From: Roridomyces roridus
Lineage: Eukaryota; Basidiomycota; Agaricomycetes; Agaricales; Mycenaceae
Length of the DNA stretch: 64,000 nucleotides
Direction: 5' to 3'
Assembly: GCA_029378245.1 (NCBI GenBank)
Contig: JARKIF010000019.1
Coordinates: forward strand, 1,157,739-1,221,738
This document shows positions 35,226 to 47,812 of this stretch, piece after piece. Each line of letters opens with the position of its first letter. Positions within the stretch are counted from its first letter, which is position 1. The position numbers and the translations under genes were made by a program. The notes beneath the pieces were generated by a model. That model was not told the DNA's origin, did not search any database, and worked only from the letters and a program-made list of their open reading frames with translations.

Positions 35226-38200
35226 TGAATCAATACAAAGCGAGGTGATCATCTGCAAGACTTTGGCGGGGTCGTTGGCTACGATGGCCAAACAGAAGTG
35301 TTTTCCCCCGTCTGCCGTAGTACTAGTGCAGCAAGACAGGAGCAATGCATCGTCCGGATCACCACACATAGTAGTACAGGCCTGGCCAGGGTATCTGACC
35401 GTTGAGGACTCGCGATCAAGGGGGATGGGATGAGTTAGCCTGCAGACGACTGCAGACAGCAAGGAAGTCTCGAGTCTGGATATAGAGGTAGTATTGGGCA
35501 ACAAGTATTGAGTAATTTGCGCGGGACGAGGCTAGCCCTAGTCTCGGGGCCAGACTGTAGTATCACTGACGAACAAGTAAGTAGTGATATACAGGCTAGC
35601 CCCACGAGAACACCAGCAGCCAGCCGACGTGCAGAGCCAGATGCAAAGACTTCGCGCGATGATGTGGAGATTCCAGCTCGAGGTCGGGGAAGCGGCAAGG
35701 GAGCGACGAAAGAAAACAGAAAGGAAAAAGGCTGTGTTGATTTGTGTCACTTTGGGCCTTCCGTTGGCCTTCCGAGTTTATCCGTCTCTGATGCCGATCC
35801 AATTCCGATCCGACTTGATAGTCACCACGAGATGGATCCAGGACTGTTCCATGTGGATGCACTCCCGACTCGGGAGTACAAGTACGCGAGCTTGCGACGA
35901 AAAAAAAAAGAAATGCTTACCCCCGGACGGCTTGAAGCCGAATCGAACGGGAGTTGAATAATTATATATACATTTCAAGCGCCTCAAGCAGGACTCTACT
36001 CCGGTTGCCGCTCAAGGACTCTCGATGTTTCAAACTCGTAGCATCACAAATTAAACATATGTTCATAAGAGCCTTGGGTGTGACAGAAGTTGATCACCGG
36101 CATTGGGAACACCTTGGGAACACCCCGGGTCTACCTTCCTTCCTTCTCTCGTTGTCGAACATTGCACAGAGCCCCGGACACGTGCAGCTCAAGGGAGCAT
36201 CAGGAATCGAAAGTCATATAGAGTAAAACATTTTTTTTTTCAACCCTCAGCTGCCTTTGCTAACATATGTATAACCCACAAGTTTTTCTCGAGCCCTCTC
36301 GGGAGTCCCCTCCCCCGGTACGGCTTTCCAGTCCCGATACTTGCCCCCTTTGTTCAGCTGCTGAATTTTGCTACTCGATTCTCCCTGTTTCCACTTTAAA
36401 CTCCGCCCATTACGGCTCCACAGACCACTTTTCATTCGGATATTGCCAACTACGGACTAAGCAGTAGTATAATAAAAAGCTCCACAGAGACCGCAGGGTG
36501 ATTGGTATCGGGCGCTCCGAGTAAAGGAAGCCGTGTTTCACCGTTGCTCAACGGAGGTTTTGGGCATGAGGGGATGTGCGTTTCCAACTGGGAGTCTCAG
36601 AGTCAGAGTCAGTATGGCGGGTCAATAATGAACTCTTGACGCTGGAGGCTATCACTTGAATGAACTTGTCCAATTCCAATTGGAACTCGGTCTCCATCAC
36701 CGCGCCGACTCGGACGGCGAACACGCGCAGCCAAAATAAGAATATTATGAAAGGCGGGTTTCTTCACATGTGGGTGGGCAAGTTTCGAGTGATACCGTAT
36801 TGAATTGGGTTGACTTCTAGGCATTCGGATCTCCGGCTTTGTTACGGAACACTTGAATACACTCAGCAGTTTCACATCCCAAGCCGAGCACCTTGCTGGT
36901 TGATCAATTCAGCTCAAAATATACCTCAAGTACGAGACGGGCGGGAAGCTAAGGTACAATTCTGTAGCTACCAACGGGTCCCAAATCTCACTGCAAGTGC
37001 AAACCGAGTGCGCCCGAGTCCCGTTGGTTGTCTTTTGCAACTTGATTGAAGCTTCAACATGCGCTGTTCTCTCGCGGGTTCCCTTATTCTGCGGTACTGC
37101 GCTGTCCGTCTTTGGCTGAGATGACTTCTAAATTAGTCTGACTGACCAGATATATCACCACTAATTATAAGCAGGCGGGTTTACGCTCGCCGGCATGCCC
37201 GTTAGAGCTCACGACGTCGCCGCGGGGCCTAGGGTCTGGACAGGATACATTTTGATCAAGAAATTCCAGCTGGGAGCGAATCCCACTGTGATTCAGGATT
37301 CCGTGGCCCAAATTTAAATCAGGCGCAAGAATGGGGCTGGGCCTGACTGGGCACTCTTCACCGTGCATGTAATCGTCCGTGCCTCCGTGCGCCAAGTCAA
37401 GTTATTCCCAGCGGCGTCGTTGCCGCATACATGCCTCGGAGCGAACGGCGAGGCCAAGAAACATGTCAGAGTTACAATCCAACTACTTTACTTACTTACA
37501 AGCTGTCGCACTGGCACATTCCGGCCATCAGCTGAGTTTCCGGCCATCAAAGCAGTCTTTGTTTGCCATTTGATTGCTGCTTTCTATTCTTGACTTCTCC
37601 CTCTGTCTCCTGCCTGCGTCCCGATCTGCCCTTCCCCGGTTTCCTATTGGGACTTCATCCCGAAACTGGCTGAAAGATCGGCAGTACAGCCGGCATAGAC
37701 TATGTGACGGAATGTCTCGCATGTACCCCCATTGACGAGGTGAGTACCTTCATTCCTGCATCCTGCTTGAATCCATCCAGACATAAAACACCAGGTCCTC
37801 CTTGTAGACTCGTCGACTCTTTGTGAGGGGCACGGCAGTCTGGACGGAACGGGTCGGTCGAGAAGCACTCATTCATGGGCCGCTTTCTACCTTATTGGCA
37901 GAATTTGGCGTCAGCGCAGAGCGGTATGTAATCGGCATCGACCTCCATCAGGTACCATCCACGGAGTTGTCCTTTGAGGTTGGTATGCGGCGGCTTACTG
38001 TTGCGATACCAACCCAAGGAGACTTTTATGTTCTCCCCACCGAACAATGCGGTATCGCACGCCCGCGACTCAATGTGTGCGGAGAACTGGAATAAAAATA
38101 AAGTGGGAGCATTGTCTAATCAAGTACGGGCGGTGATGACTAGGCTAATCTTAGGCACCAAGGACTGGCCGCGGTCTCCTTCGAGGAGAGACACTGCATC
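35226..38200. other. 3-kb gene-poor stretch
   Basis: No open frame shows a recognisable protein. Short inverted repeats (GGCTAGCCC / GGGCTAGCC-like) lie at 35540-35610. A poly-A run and a tRNA-like B-box motif lie at 35895-35955. The rest is unremarkable. Confidence 0.4.
35931..35955 (-). repeat. B-box-like motif (SINE-like), copy 1
   Basis: Minus strand reads ACTCCCGTTCGATTCGGCTT, which contains the RNA polymerase III B-box core GTTCGATTC. Related sites lie at 43211, 56521 and 56971. Confidence 0.3.
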
Positions 38201-38208
38201 ACTCCAGG

Positions 38209-38217
38209 TATAAAAAG
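38209..38217 (+). promoter_or_regulatory. TATA box of the copper radical oxidase gene
   Basis: TATAAAAAG 55-63 bp before the ATG at 38272, an unusually clear core promoter. Confidence 0.55.
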
Positions 38218-38271
38218 GGCCATGCAATCGTCGATTTTCCTCACCGCAGTTAGCGACTCACTGAATCCAAG

Positions 38272-40304
38272 ATGCGTTCTCCCAAGTTCCTCTATCTCCT
38301 CCCCTTTGTGCGTCTCGCCATGGCCCAGAACACCTGGACCTTCGTGCAGAACGGCAACTCGGGGATCGTTCCCCTCGAGCTCATCACGCTGACTCCGACG
38401 CTGGCGCTCATGTACGACCGTCCCTACGCCAACCCACTCAAGCTCCCCAACGGCGAGTCCGCCTGGGCGGGTCTCTGGCACTTTGACACCAACACGGCGA
38501 CGCCGCTCGACACCGAGACCAACACTTTCTGGTAAATTTTATCTTGTCCTCCGAGACCCCGTTGGTAACTCAAATGATCAGTGCTGGCGGGGCTTTTATC
38601 TCGAACGGTACGCTTGTTGCTGTTGGTGGCCAGGCGCTCGACGACTTGGCCGGAGGAGGAACCACGGGTGACGGGCGGATGGGCATCCGTCTCTTCGGGC
38701 CCTGCACCTCCGCAGACGGTACCGGCCCCGGATGCACCGTTTTTGAGGACATAGAGACCCTGCACCTCGTCAGGACGCGTTGGTACCCGACGGGTCTGAG
38801 AATTCCCGACGGGAGTCTCATGGTCATTGGCGGCAGCGATATCCTGACCACCTTCAACTCCGCCGACATCGCGCAAAACAACATCGAGTTCTTCCCCCCG
38901 CGTGCGGGCGAGGCGGGTACCGTGAGGGACAGCAAGTTCTTGAACGACACCCTCCCAGCCAACCTGTTCCCTCGGTACTTCCTTCGTCTGCTTTTTGGTT
39001 CACTTACTAACTAGGCACCGCAGTTCAATGGTCCTCCCGTCTGGCCACGTCCTTATGATTGCCAACAACCAATCGGTGATCTACGACGTTGAAACTAACA
39101 CTGAGCTCCAGCGGCTTCCCGAACTCCCCAACGGCGTCCGCATCGGTGTTCCTTTCGACGGTCTCGCCCAGCTACTCCCTCTCTCTCCCCCGTCGTACGA
39201 ACCGACCGTTCTCGTGTGCGGTGGCTCCAACAAACCGGACACTATCACCTTGGCGGAGATGTCCGTCGACGACCCCGCAACTACCCAGTGCTCGCACATC
39301 ACGCTGACTGCGGCCGGCATCGCTGCGGGCTGGACTGTGGAAACTATGCCACAAGAGCGGGTGATGCCTGAGAGTGTCATCTTGCCCAGTGGTGATTTGC
39401 TCATTCTCAACGGCGCGCACTCTGGGTGAGTGGCATTGATGAGCATTTTCGGTGAATCTAATATTTTCTGGGATTCAGTTACTCCGGGTATCCCTCCGTC
39501 GGTGATTCGGCTGCCAGCGGTACCAACGCAGCCAACCCTGCGCAGCAGGGTATGATGTACAAGACCACGTTGCCCAGCGGCCAAAGGTACTCTCGTTTCA
39601 AATGTCTCTAGAACCATCTCACGCGTATTTTGCATAAAGGCTCACCCAGACCGGCATGCCCACCAGCCCCATCCCGCGCATGTACCACTCCGCTGCCACA
39701 CTGACAGCACAAGGGTATATTTCATCTCTCTGAGCAAATTTCTGGTCATTGATATCGTTCAGAAATGTCATGGTGGCGGCATCCAACCCCCATCCCTTCG
39801 TCCTCCTCGCCGAAGACAACCCGCAAAACCTGTCCTTCCCCACCGAGTACCGCGTCGAGTACCTCAACCCCGACTTTATCACCAACAACTCGCCCCGCCC
39901 GGTGATTAGCAAGTCTCCTACTCAGCTGGCTTTCAATGCTCAGGGCACCCTTACCGTGACTATCCCCGCCAGTCTGGCTTCCGGCGAGATTCAGGGTGCG
40001 TCAAATCCGCCTATACGCTTCTCAAATTTTCACTCAACTATGGATAGTCTCCCTCATTGACATGGGCTACGTCACGCACGCGTGGCACGCCAACTCGCGG
40101 CTCGTCTTCCTCGAAAACACCCTCTCTGGCACGACCCTCACCATCACTGCTCCTCCCAACGGCAACATCTACCCGCCCGGCCCCGCCTGGATCTACGTCG
40201 TCGCCGACGGCGTGTGGAGTGAGGGTGTGCAGGTTATGATTGGAGATGGTGGAAACCCGCCCCGTCCTGCGCAGGGTGTTAACATCACTATCGACAGTGT
40301 TTGA
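38272..40304 (+). CDS. Copper radical oxidase, glyoxal-oxidase type (AA5_1-like)
   Basis: Secreted beta-propeller oxidase that reduces O2 to H2O2 while oxidising aldehydes, feeding lignin-attacking peroxidases. The signal peptide MRSPKFLYLLPFVRLAMA is followed by QNTWTFVQNGNSGI. Seven exons splice cleanly, for example TNTF|CAGGAFISNG, FPR|SMVLPSGHVL, SG|YSGYPS and EIQ|VSLIDMGYV. Active-site residues known for glyoxal oxidase can be placed: the thioether Cys (FCAGG) and its partner Tyr (RWYPTG), the axial Tyr-His pair (RMYHSAATL) and the second His (GYVTHAWH). The C-terminal immunoglobulin-like domain ends in NITIDSV at 40304. Length is near 550 residues. Catalytic capacity looks intact. Confidence 0.92.
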
Positions 40305-41922
40305 GGTGGTGTGTGGTGCAGTCCAAGTATAATGAAGCTTTTTCTCTATCTCTCTTGCCTCGGTGGTCGGAATAATCACAGATTTCCTAGTGTAGTTGGA
40401 AATCTATGTAGATTAGACTCTATTAGTATTCTTGAATCCAATTTATGTTTAACTCAGATTGGAACGTACAATGTACATGCGGGACATTCTCTTGCCATAT
40501 AATTTGAGGACCATTCCATGCTCCTGCCTGTGGTGCATGAGCGATTGAGCTGGCGAAGTTGCCTCCAATTCGTGCGGCACATAAGCAGGATATGCTCACC
40601 AAACCGCCTCGCGTCAATCACTAGACTGGATGGATGAGCTGAGAGTTGTGTTTCCAGTCTGAGTTTCCCGCAAGTCAAGTGGGGCGGCCGGATCTGAAAG
40701 AAAACGAATCGTTCGGGCACGGGAACGGGTTACCAAGCTAACTTGGAGTCATACGGCGCTCCACCGGGTTGGTGTCTTAGTCACTACGGTAGAAAGCGCC
40801 ATCGGATGCTGAAATATACTTCCGCAGATGGATAATGGCAAGCATCGTCGAGCAAGGATACTGGCGAGACGGCCAGCCCAAGTCGTCGGAGCTTCAGGCA
40901 TCCAAGGCGCCCAGTAGGAGGTCGAATGACAGACACGACGGGGAGGCATGGCGGGTCGACAGCTGTCAATTGAATCAGACTCTAGATGAACAAGCAAAAA
41001 AATTGACTGTCTGACCTGGGCTTGAGGCCATTGCTCTGCATGGCAGGTACGATTCTGTTTTGCACCCTTGCATCGACACTCCAGCTAATTAGTTTACACA
41101 ATTGAAAGTTGGCAACGCGGACGTTGGACTTGCGCGTTGACCTAAAACACTCAGTCAAACAGTCAAGAGTCTCATTTTGCATGGCCGATGCGCACCAAGA
41201 AAGGATCCGGAGAGAACGTGGACCACAGGACGAACCGGAACAAAGATCACAACAATCATTCATCGAATCGTCGATACCTGCAGGCTGCAATGTGCCCCTG
41301 GGATCATCCGGCACCTGGACGGCCCCGAAGCGGATGATCGCCAGTAGTCTGCGGCGAGTGCGATCATGACGAGACCGCAGAGGCAATATCCTCGGCCCAC
41401 GGGTTTTGGAAGGCTGCCATATTGTGGAGGCAGTCAACACTAGAGGGTCGGCCAGACAGAACCAAGAGAAGCCCAAGAATGACAGAACAATAGTGTGGTC
41501 ATTCAAGAGGAGCCACTATGGAAGTACATGGTGGTCAAGACCAAGAAGAGAAGATATCTATCAGTAAGGTACACAATCACAATCAATGTGTAACGTAGAG
41601 AGAATGGTGATGTAAATAGGATAAGATAAGTAAATGAGAATATAAGATAAGATCAGGAACATCTGTCATGATCGGACTAGATGTCTTGTATGTAGTAAGT
41701 GCCAGACTTACAGGTTTCTTGTATAGATTTTGTCTGAGTCTCAAGAGTTGCGAGGGAGGGGTGAGTTGAGCAGCACTCAGGAAGCTGCTGATCCACCGTG
41801 TGCCCCGACGGCGACCAGACAAACATACGGGAAGAACGTCGGATCATGCCCCAATTTCCAAATGGATATCGGGGATCGTTTGATGCCACAGGCCCTTGTT
41901 AAAAAGAACGATTCCTAAAAGG
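40305..41922. other. Intergenic, nothing supported
   Basis: A 174-codon minus-strand frame at 40982-41506 has scattered cysteines and a hydrophobic start, but no domain and no conserved splicing. Otherwise nothing is seen before the MITE copy. Confidence 0.35.
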
Positions 41923-42394
41923 TAGGGATGAACGCCGCCCGTCTACGGGTAACGGCCGTCAATCTTACGGCTTGAGACGGTTACGGGCCGTCAAAAAGAC
42001 GGCCGTCTTTTTCACATTTCAATGGGTCCGACGGGACGGGACGGCAAAATTGACGGGTACGGGCCGTCAAAAGACGGGTCCCGTACGAATGTCATCAAAG
42101 TGCCCACACTTGAACTGTGAAAACCATCTTGCCCTGCTGTAGTGCTCTCTAGAGATGTTGCCAATGTCAGTACATCTTATTCTGGTGAGCCAACCAAGAG
42201 TTCACCACTGTTGACAATGGTTTGATGTAGATTTGGAGTCAGATGTCCCATCAATCAGCCAATAAGAGGCTGACAGTGCCCTCGGATCCAAAGCACATTG
42301 TCAACACCTGCTTGCGCCGGTTGTCCGACCACCGGCTCAACAGAGTCCGGTCAAAAATACCTCTGATCCGTCCATCAAGGATGCCAACCCGTAG
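41923..42394 (+). mobile_element. hAT-type MITE, copy 2, truncated
   Basis: Starts TAGGGATGAACGCCG and follows copies 1 and 3 almost base for base for about 470 bp, to GCCAACCCGTAG. There the match stops and RPA1-like coding sequence begins. The right TIR and target duplication are missing. Confidence 0.8.
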
Positions 42395-42857
42395 AGCGTC
42401 CGATCCTCCACGAAATGAAAGGCTTCGATCATCAAGATCCTGCCAAAAAAGCTCATGCTCAAATGTATTTCATTCCCAAGATATGCACGCACCTCTGGGT
42501 ATAAATACCCGGAATATTGGCTGCATGCCAGTACACCTCTTCCAGAGCCACGATCGCGTTTTTCGGTATCGACTCGGGGTGAGCCTGTGTATCGAGGAGG
42601 GGCCACAGAGACTCTGCCAGGCGTGGGTTGAAAATTCCTTGCATGAAGTGTGTTCCGTCCGAGAAGATGACGCGTACACGATTGGGTAGCGCTAACGAGG
42701 CCTCTCGGATGCTGAGCAGTTGGACGAGCGGCCTCTCATTTAGTGTCGTCCTGCCATCGGGTAGGTCGAAGATTTTGTCAGTCGTTTGTGAGGACAGAGG
42801 TGAAAGGGAATCTCTGGAGGTCGAGGACATGGTGGCAGGAAGCAAAGCCGGGATCAA
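42395..42857 (-). pseudogene. RPA1 N-terminal-domain-like fragment
   Basis: Reads LNERPLVQLLSIREA, RVRVIFSDGTHFMQG and LEEVYWHAANIPGIYTQR, then after a GT-AG intron (GTGCGTGC...TTTGGCAG) ILMIEAFHFVEDRT. The order (a phrase near LQVLSIR, a SDGTHF-Q turn, then a valine-rich strand) resembles the N-terminal OB fold of replication protein A large subunit. The frame runs straight into the truncated MITE at 42394, and the DNA-binding OB folds are absent, so this is a fragment. It could be a displaced genomic copy; some transposons also carry RPA-like genes. Confidence 0.5.
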
Positions 42858-43210
42858 TCAATGTCACGAGGGCCGCCCAAATTGGCAATCGAATGATCCG
42901 TTATGTGCCGCACCGCCGTCCCGGTTCCTTCCTGGATCGCGTCAAGGCCAGAGGCAGGTTTGTTTTACATAGGTCGAACTGAACTTTCGACGCAAAGGAG
43001 ACCACGCAAAAGACGTCTTGTGCAGTGCGAGTCGTCGTCGTCGTCGTCGCTCGTCGATTGGACCGACAGATTTTCTTTTCTTTTTTTCATCTCAAAAGAA
43101 CTATGTAGTGCGACGGGTCGGTGTCAGGTGTATGTAAGCATGATATTGGACATTGCTCAATGACAAGAAGTCAACGGCTTGAAAAGCAAAGGGAAGTACC
43201 CCGACAACCG

Positions 43211-43266
43211 CATCCCGAATCGAACGGTATCTTACAAAGTTGTAGTTGATCTGGCAGCGCGCTGGA
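43211..43266 (-). repeat. tRNA-like A/B-box repeat (SINE-like)
   Basis: Minus strand has CCAGCGCGCTGCCAGATC (A-box-like) about 30 bp before ACCGTTCGATTCGGGAT (B-box-like). Confidence 0.35.
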
Positions 43267-43339
43267 ACAATCCACTTGAGATGAATATGTACGGTGAAGA
43301 TACAAGAAAGAGGGATTCAAATTGGTCAATTCGCATTGC

Positions 43340-44601
43340 CTACGCGTCCGCCGACTTTTTGCAAAAGTGCTTATGCGCCGGCCACGCCTTCTTCTGACTG
43401 CATAACCCCCGAAAATCAATCTCCGCCACTGCAAGTAAAATGAATGGACTCACCACTCCTCGCTACAATATTGAACAAGCTTGCACCTCCCGCACGTCAT
43501 CAACTTGACCTTCCCACCCGACTTGGGCATAGTCTCACAAAACGCACATGCACGCACGACACCGGCCTTCCACGCATCGCCCATAACTTCCGGCTTACCC
43601 TCGCCTTTTTTGGCGGTGACAGCCTCGCGCACGGACGCTGGGGTCTGTTTGTTCGCGTCGCGCTTGGTGACAGCGTCGATGCGCTCAATCTCGGAGGGCG
43701 TGAGAGAGGGCGTGAGAGAGGCGGTGGGGATGTGGTAGCAGTGTGAGAAGGTGCCGAGGGCAGCACCCGAGTCGGCCTCGTCGGCCTCCCATTGGACGAA
43801 CGCAGCAGGAATGGTGTAGCCTGACCGGGGTGTGAGGTAGATTGCCCGGATCCTGTGTTGGTGAGCGCTCCAAGACCAGACGGTGAAGGAGAGGGGACAG
43901 ACCAGTCGGGAGGTTGTTCCGTGTGCCAGATGTACTTGGCGAGACAAAGTAGTTTGTTGGCGTGATACTTGGTGAGTGCGTCGTAGTCGTGGTGAGAGAG
44001 ATTCCCGCATTCTAGAGAACATTGAGCATATTTGGGCATAGAGCAATCACACGCACGGCACTCGTCGGGGAACATCATGACTAACAGAAACCGCGTCGTC
44101 GTGGCGTTGATGAAAAGAAGATGACCCCAGTCGCGCTGCACCATGAGCGATCGTCACTGAACCAACGTGAAGAGTACGTACTTCCTTCTTGGCGGAACCT
44201 CTGGCAATCTAAGTGCGCCTCTCAAGCCAGGATCAAGTAACATGGATCACACCACGCACCTCGTACTTGGACAAAATGGGCACCCACGGCAAGCCCTTCT
44301 TGCCAGACAACCGCTCCACCTGCTCTATCACCGTCTTGCGCGCTCGCCACTCGTCCACCGATAGGTCAGGCGAGTACTCTGCCGGGCGGTCAAACTTTTC
44401 AGATATGTCGTTCATGTTGACGCCGAGGAATCGACACTGTGAGAGTTTGGTCGCTGCGCAGGTTTCGGAGCGGTTGATCATCATGAGGGGGTTGAAACTG
44501 CGTGAGGAGTTGTGATCAGGGTGGATTCGTATGAGGCTGACTGGGATTTGGGCAGGAACGTACTAGGGCAGCCGGGCGAAGGCAGAGCCGAAAGCCTCCA
44601 T
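43340..44601 (-). CDS. MYND-type zinc-finger protein
   Basis: Start at 44601 gives MEAFGSAFARLPY, spliced to FNPLMMINRSETCAATKLS. Following exons include FDRPAEYSPDLSVDEWRAR, VERLSGKKGLPWVPILSKYE, MMFPDECRACDCSMPKYAQ, YHANKLLCLAKYIWHTEQP, YTIPAAFVQWEADEADSG and LTPSEIERIDAVTKRD. The C-terminus is a MYND finger: ACAFCETMPKSGGKVK, CGRCKLVQYCSEEC, then after the last intron QKKAWPAHKHFCKKSADA, stop at 43340-43342. Cys and His ligands are complete. Exon limits around 44050-44200 are uncertain. MYND fingers mediate protein-protein contacts; the rest has no known activity. Confidence 0.72.
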
Positions 44602-46132
44602 CGATATCGTGGTGAGAGTGAAGGAGGGTCACAGGCGTCACAAAGAGAGTGATGTCACAGTGATTGCCGATTTGCCGACTTGCGTTGACTCCAAGTTCAC
44701 TCAGGGTCAGACGCCAATTGGCATGTCTTCAAGATTCAGCGCCCCAGACAGAGGACAACGGTGCGGGTTGGAGCAATTGATGCTTATCTAGTTGAACCAG
44801 GTTCGAACTTGGAACTTCCTCGTGACTTCCTTGGAACCGAACAGTGTGCAAAAGTCAACCCCGCGTCAAATTCATCAGAAAGATTTGAGTTGACTTGAAT
44901 CTCCCAGGGTCTACCCACGACGCTATGTAGGTCACAAGAGCAATTCGGCCTTGCCATAATACACATAGATCGTGGTGCATCAAGCCTACGCTAAGTAACT
45001 CGGAGGAGAAGTGGTCGATCCTGGGTGTATATCCCCACGTTCCGACATGACGGCGTGTTCCTCCATGGTTCCATCCATGGCAGACCCCGGCGACTGAGTG
45101 ATGGAATACGAGGATAATTCTCGAGGCATCAGTTGTATCTTTTGCCCAGTAAGGTGTACGCCCTGCTGCTCGGCTTGATCCAGCATGAACGGTGCCGGGG
45201 AAAGTTCGGAGGCGAAAGTTGGCCTCGGCGACGGAAGTGGAGTATCCCATATCTGTGAAATGACCTGCTTCTTCTTCTTTTGGGACCGTCGGTGAAGCAG
45301 AGTTGCTGCGAATACAAGAGCCGTGAGCCCCGCTGTGGCTGCGACAGCGACACCAGCAATGAGACCCGCATTAGGTTTGTGCTTCGAACTACGCGGCACC
45401 GAGGAGGATGAGGTCGAACTCGGCGGCACCGAGGATGTCGAATCCGGCGGTCTTGAGGAAGAAGCAGTACTTGGGAGAATGCTGCTGGTAGAGTTCGGAG
45501 CGCCTGATAGCGAGCAAATAGCGAGTTTAGCAGGGGCATTGAGGAGATGATCACCAGACCTTCGCCACCGGCAAGTGTTGAAAGTTCTGCAAATCCAACT
45601 GCAAGAGGATTCTGCCGAAACACCGTGTACACATTTTTCTGAAAGCACGTGAGAACATGGGGGACGCATGATCCAGGACGCACTAGGAAGGAAACTCCCA
45701 ATATCCACCCGTCATTTCCCGAGGAGGAAATGCTACTAACACAGATTGTATTGACAAGACTGTCGACCCGAGATTCAGATCGGCGTCGTTGATTGGCCAA
45801 TGGCGGCCTCCAAAAGAAATACTCATATTTAGAGACGAGTCACAAGCTGAAAATCTGAGTCGCGTGGGGAATTCCATACAGAGACACTCACGGAAAGTGA
45901 ACTGGTTAGTGGTTGCGTTGATCTTTGCCCCTGGAATCGTGTTCCATATCTTGGAAATCTGATCGCTGGGACCGCTGATGCTATGGTCCTCAAGGAGAAC
46001 CGAAGCTACTTGATTTTGTGAGACCACAAAAGTTTGTCCTTGAATGATAATTTCTGGCGAAGGGTTGTCGTCATGAGTACGGTTGAACCAGCTATCCTGG
46101 TAGTCTCCATGGCCACCCCTCACCTGTAATAT

Positions 46133-47236
46133 TATGGGCGATATAGTGTAAAATAATTATTGTGGTTTTTCGAGCGATATGGAGCACAACAGACACATCG
46201 GTGGCATCTTGTCTGGATCACAACATATTTGGATTGCAACCGCACCGGGTTACATCCGAGCCTTGGTTACAATCTAGGATCATCGATCATCGCGTACTTG
46301 ATTCAAATGATTGACAGATACTGTCATGTTCGCCCAAAACTTAAGAGTAGAGCTAGTCGGTAGTGGTACTAGGCTTTCACTCAGTGAGTGCCCACTCTAA
46401 GTCCATGATATAATTTGTCATTGACATTCTGGATCATCGGCTGACTCAGAACTATGCAGGTCGACCAAACAATGAAAATCTGTCCACAACTCCTTTCTTC
46501 CTACCACCATCTACCTTGTCTCAAAAAAATCTATCTACTATCCCAGGTAAGTTCCCACCCACACTCAATTACAGTGCCCTGACCCGTCCTCTCAGATACC
46601 GATGCTCGAGGTGCCGCCGGAGTTTACACACTGCCGGGATCGGAAATGCGACTGCGAAGGCTCTTGCGGGCGCTTCACCCCGGAGGATCCCCTCCCGTTT
46701 GGAGCTTTCGAGTCCGACTTTCTTCGTGCCATATGCCTCTGTGGCAGTCGTGGAAACCAGCACTATTCATCGGTGCGTCCATATCTTCCATCCCTCGTTG
46801 TCACATCACACGCTGACTGCCGATCTAGGCTGCCAATCCGACTCGGAGACAGCCTTCCTCATCCGTTCCGGTGAGTTTGTAGAATGAGGTGTCCTTTTAT
46901 AATCAGTACATTAAGTATTGTGGTTAGAACTGGGAATTGATCTTGTTCAAATTTGTGACTCGCCTCCAGGCTCCAGGCGGACGAGCTTCCGGAGCGAAGC
47001 GGAGGATGTCTTGTGGCTGAATAACCGGTAGGGTAGTCGGCGATTGCGAGGTGAGATCGACGAGAAATGGAATCCACTCTTGGGGTTGTTCTCCAGAATG
47101 GATTGTTACCCAACTCGGAATGTTACCCAAGCGAACTTGTAACCGGAACGGCATAAGTTTATGAACATGAGCTCCATTTACCTGTGATCCCGACCACCTG
47201 TAATCAACTTAATTTTTTTACAGTATATGTGCCATA
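46133..47236. mobile_element. TATGG-TIR transposon A (1,104 bp), 6-bp TSD
   Basis: Left end TATGGGCGATATAGTGTAAA and right end, reversed, TATGGCACATATACTGTAAA. Target duplication TAATAT at 46127-46132 and 47237-47242; copy 2 of the host gene shows the empty site with a single TAATAT. It carries a small Cys-rich plus-strand exon (46590-46800) and a minus-strand frame (46924-47154) of unknown nature. Confidence 0.78.
46555..46886 (+). CDS. Cys-rich gene fragment inside transposon A
   Basis: After an acceptor CTCTCAG a frame reads MLEVPPEFTHCRDRKCDCE, GSCGRFTPEDPLPFGAF and RAICLCGSRGNQHYSS, then a donor GTGCGT and a short further exon. The cysteine pattern resembles a small zinc-binding module. 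The element may encode or have captured a gene piece. No family is assigned. Confidence 0.3.
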
Positions 47237-47812
47237 TAATATCCATGTTCCATTGATTCGCCGAGGCCGACAAAGGGTGATATTCGATATCCCCGGAAAA
47301 CAAGGATTGGTCGACGCCGCCAAATGTCAATGAGCCGCCAGGAACCTCTCCGGAAGTAATCACCGCGTCATTGGGTTCGAGCCAAAAGCTGAATATAGGT
47401 TCTCCTGTCTCGCCAGTCTGCATTATTTCTTCCCAGAATGGAATCCGGATCCCCGTGTTCACCATGGCAGAGAACCCGAGCCCCCAGTGGAAGAGGCGGA
47501 CGAGTTGTATAATTCGGATGACGGACAAAGTGCAGGTTCACAGGTGATGCTCTGTACCCAAATGTCGGAGAAGCCGGTGGCGATCTTGAAAACGAAATGC
47601 TGAGGGCTAGACTCGACCTTTCAGCACGATATATAAATCACGGGCTGTGGACAAGGAGCTTACGGAGTGCCGATGGTAATGTCTATATAATAGATCTCCT
47701 CCTGACCGAATCCATCCGCCAATCCCTGTGTCCATACTGCAATCAGGAACCTGGTAGTTGAAAGCCAGTGAAACTCACAATTACGGTCAGATTTGAGGAT
47801 GCAGTGGTGCCT

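Noticed and set aside
40982..41506. 174-codon minus-strand frame with a hydrophobic start and scattered cysteines
   Set aside because: No recognisable family; a competing frame on the same strand looks equally protein-like.
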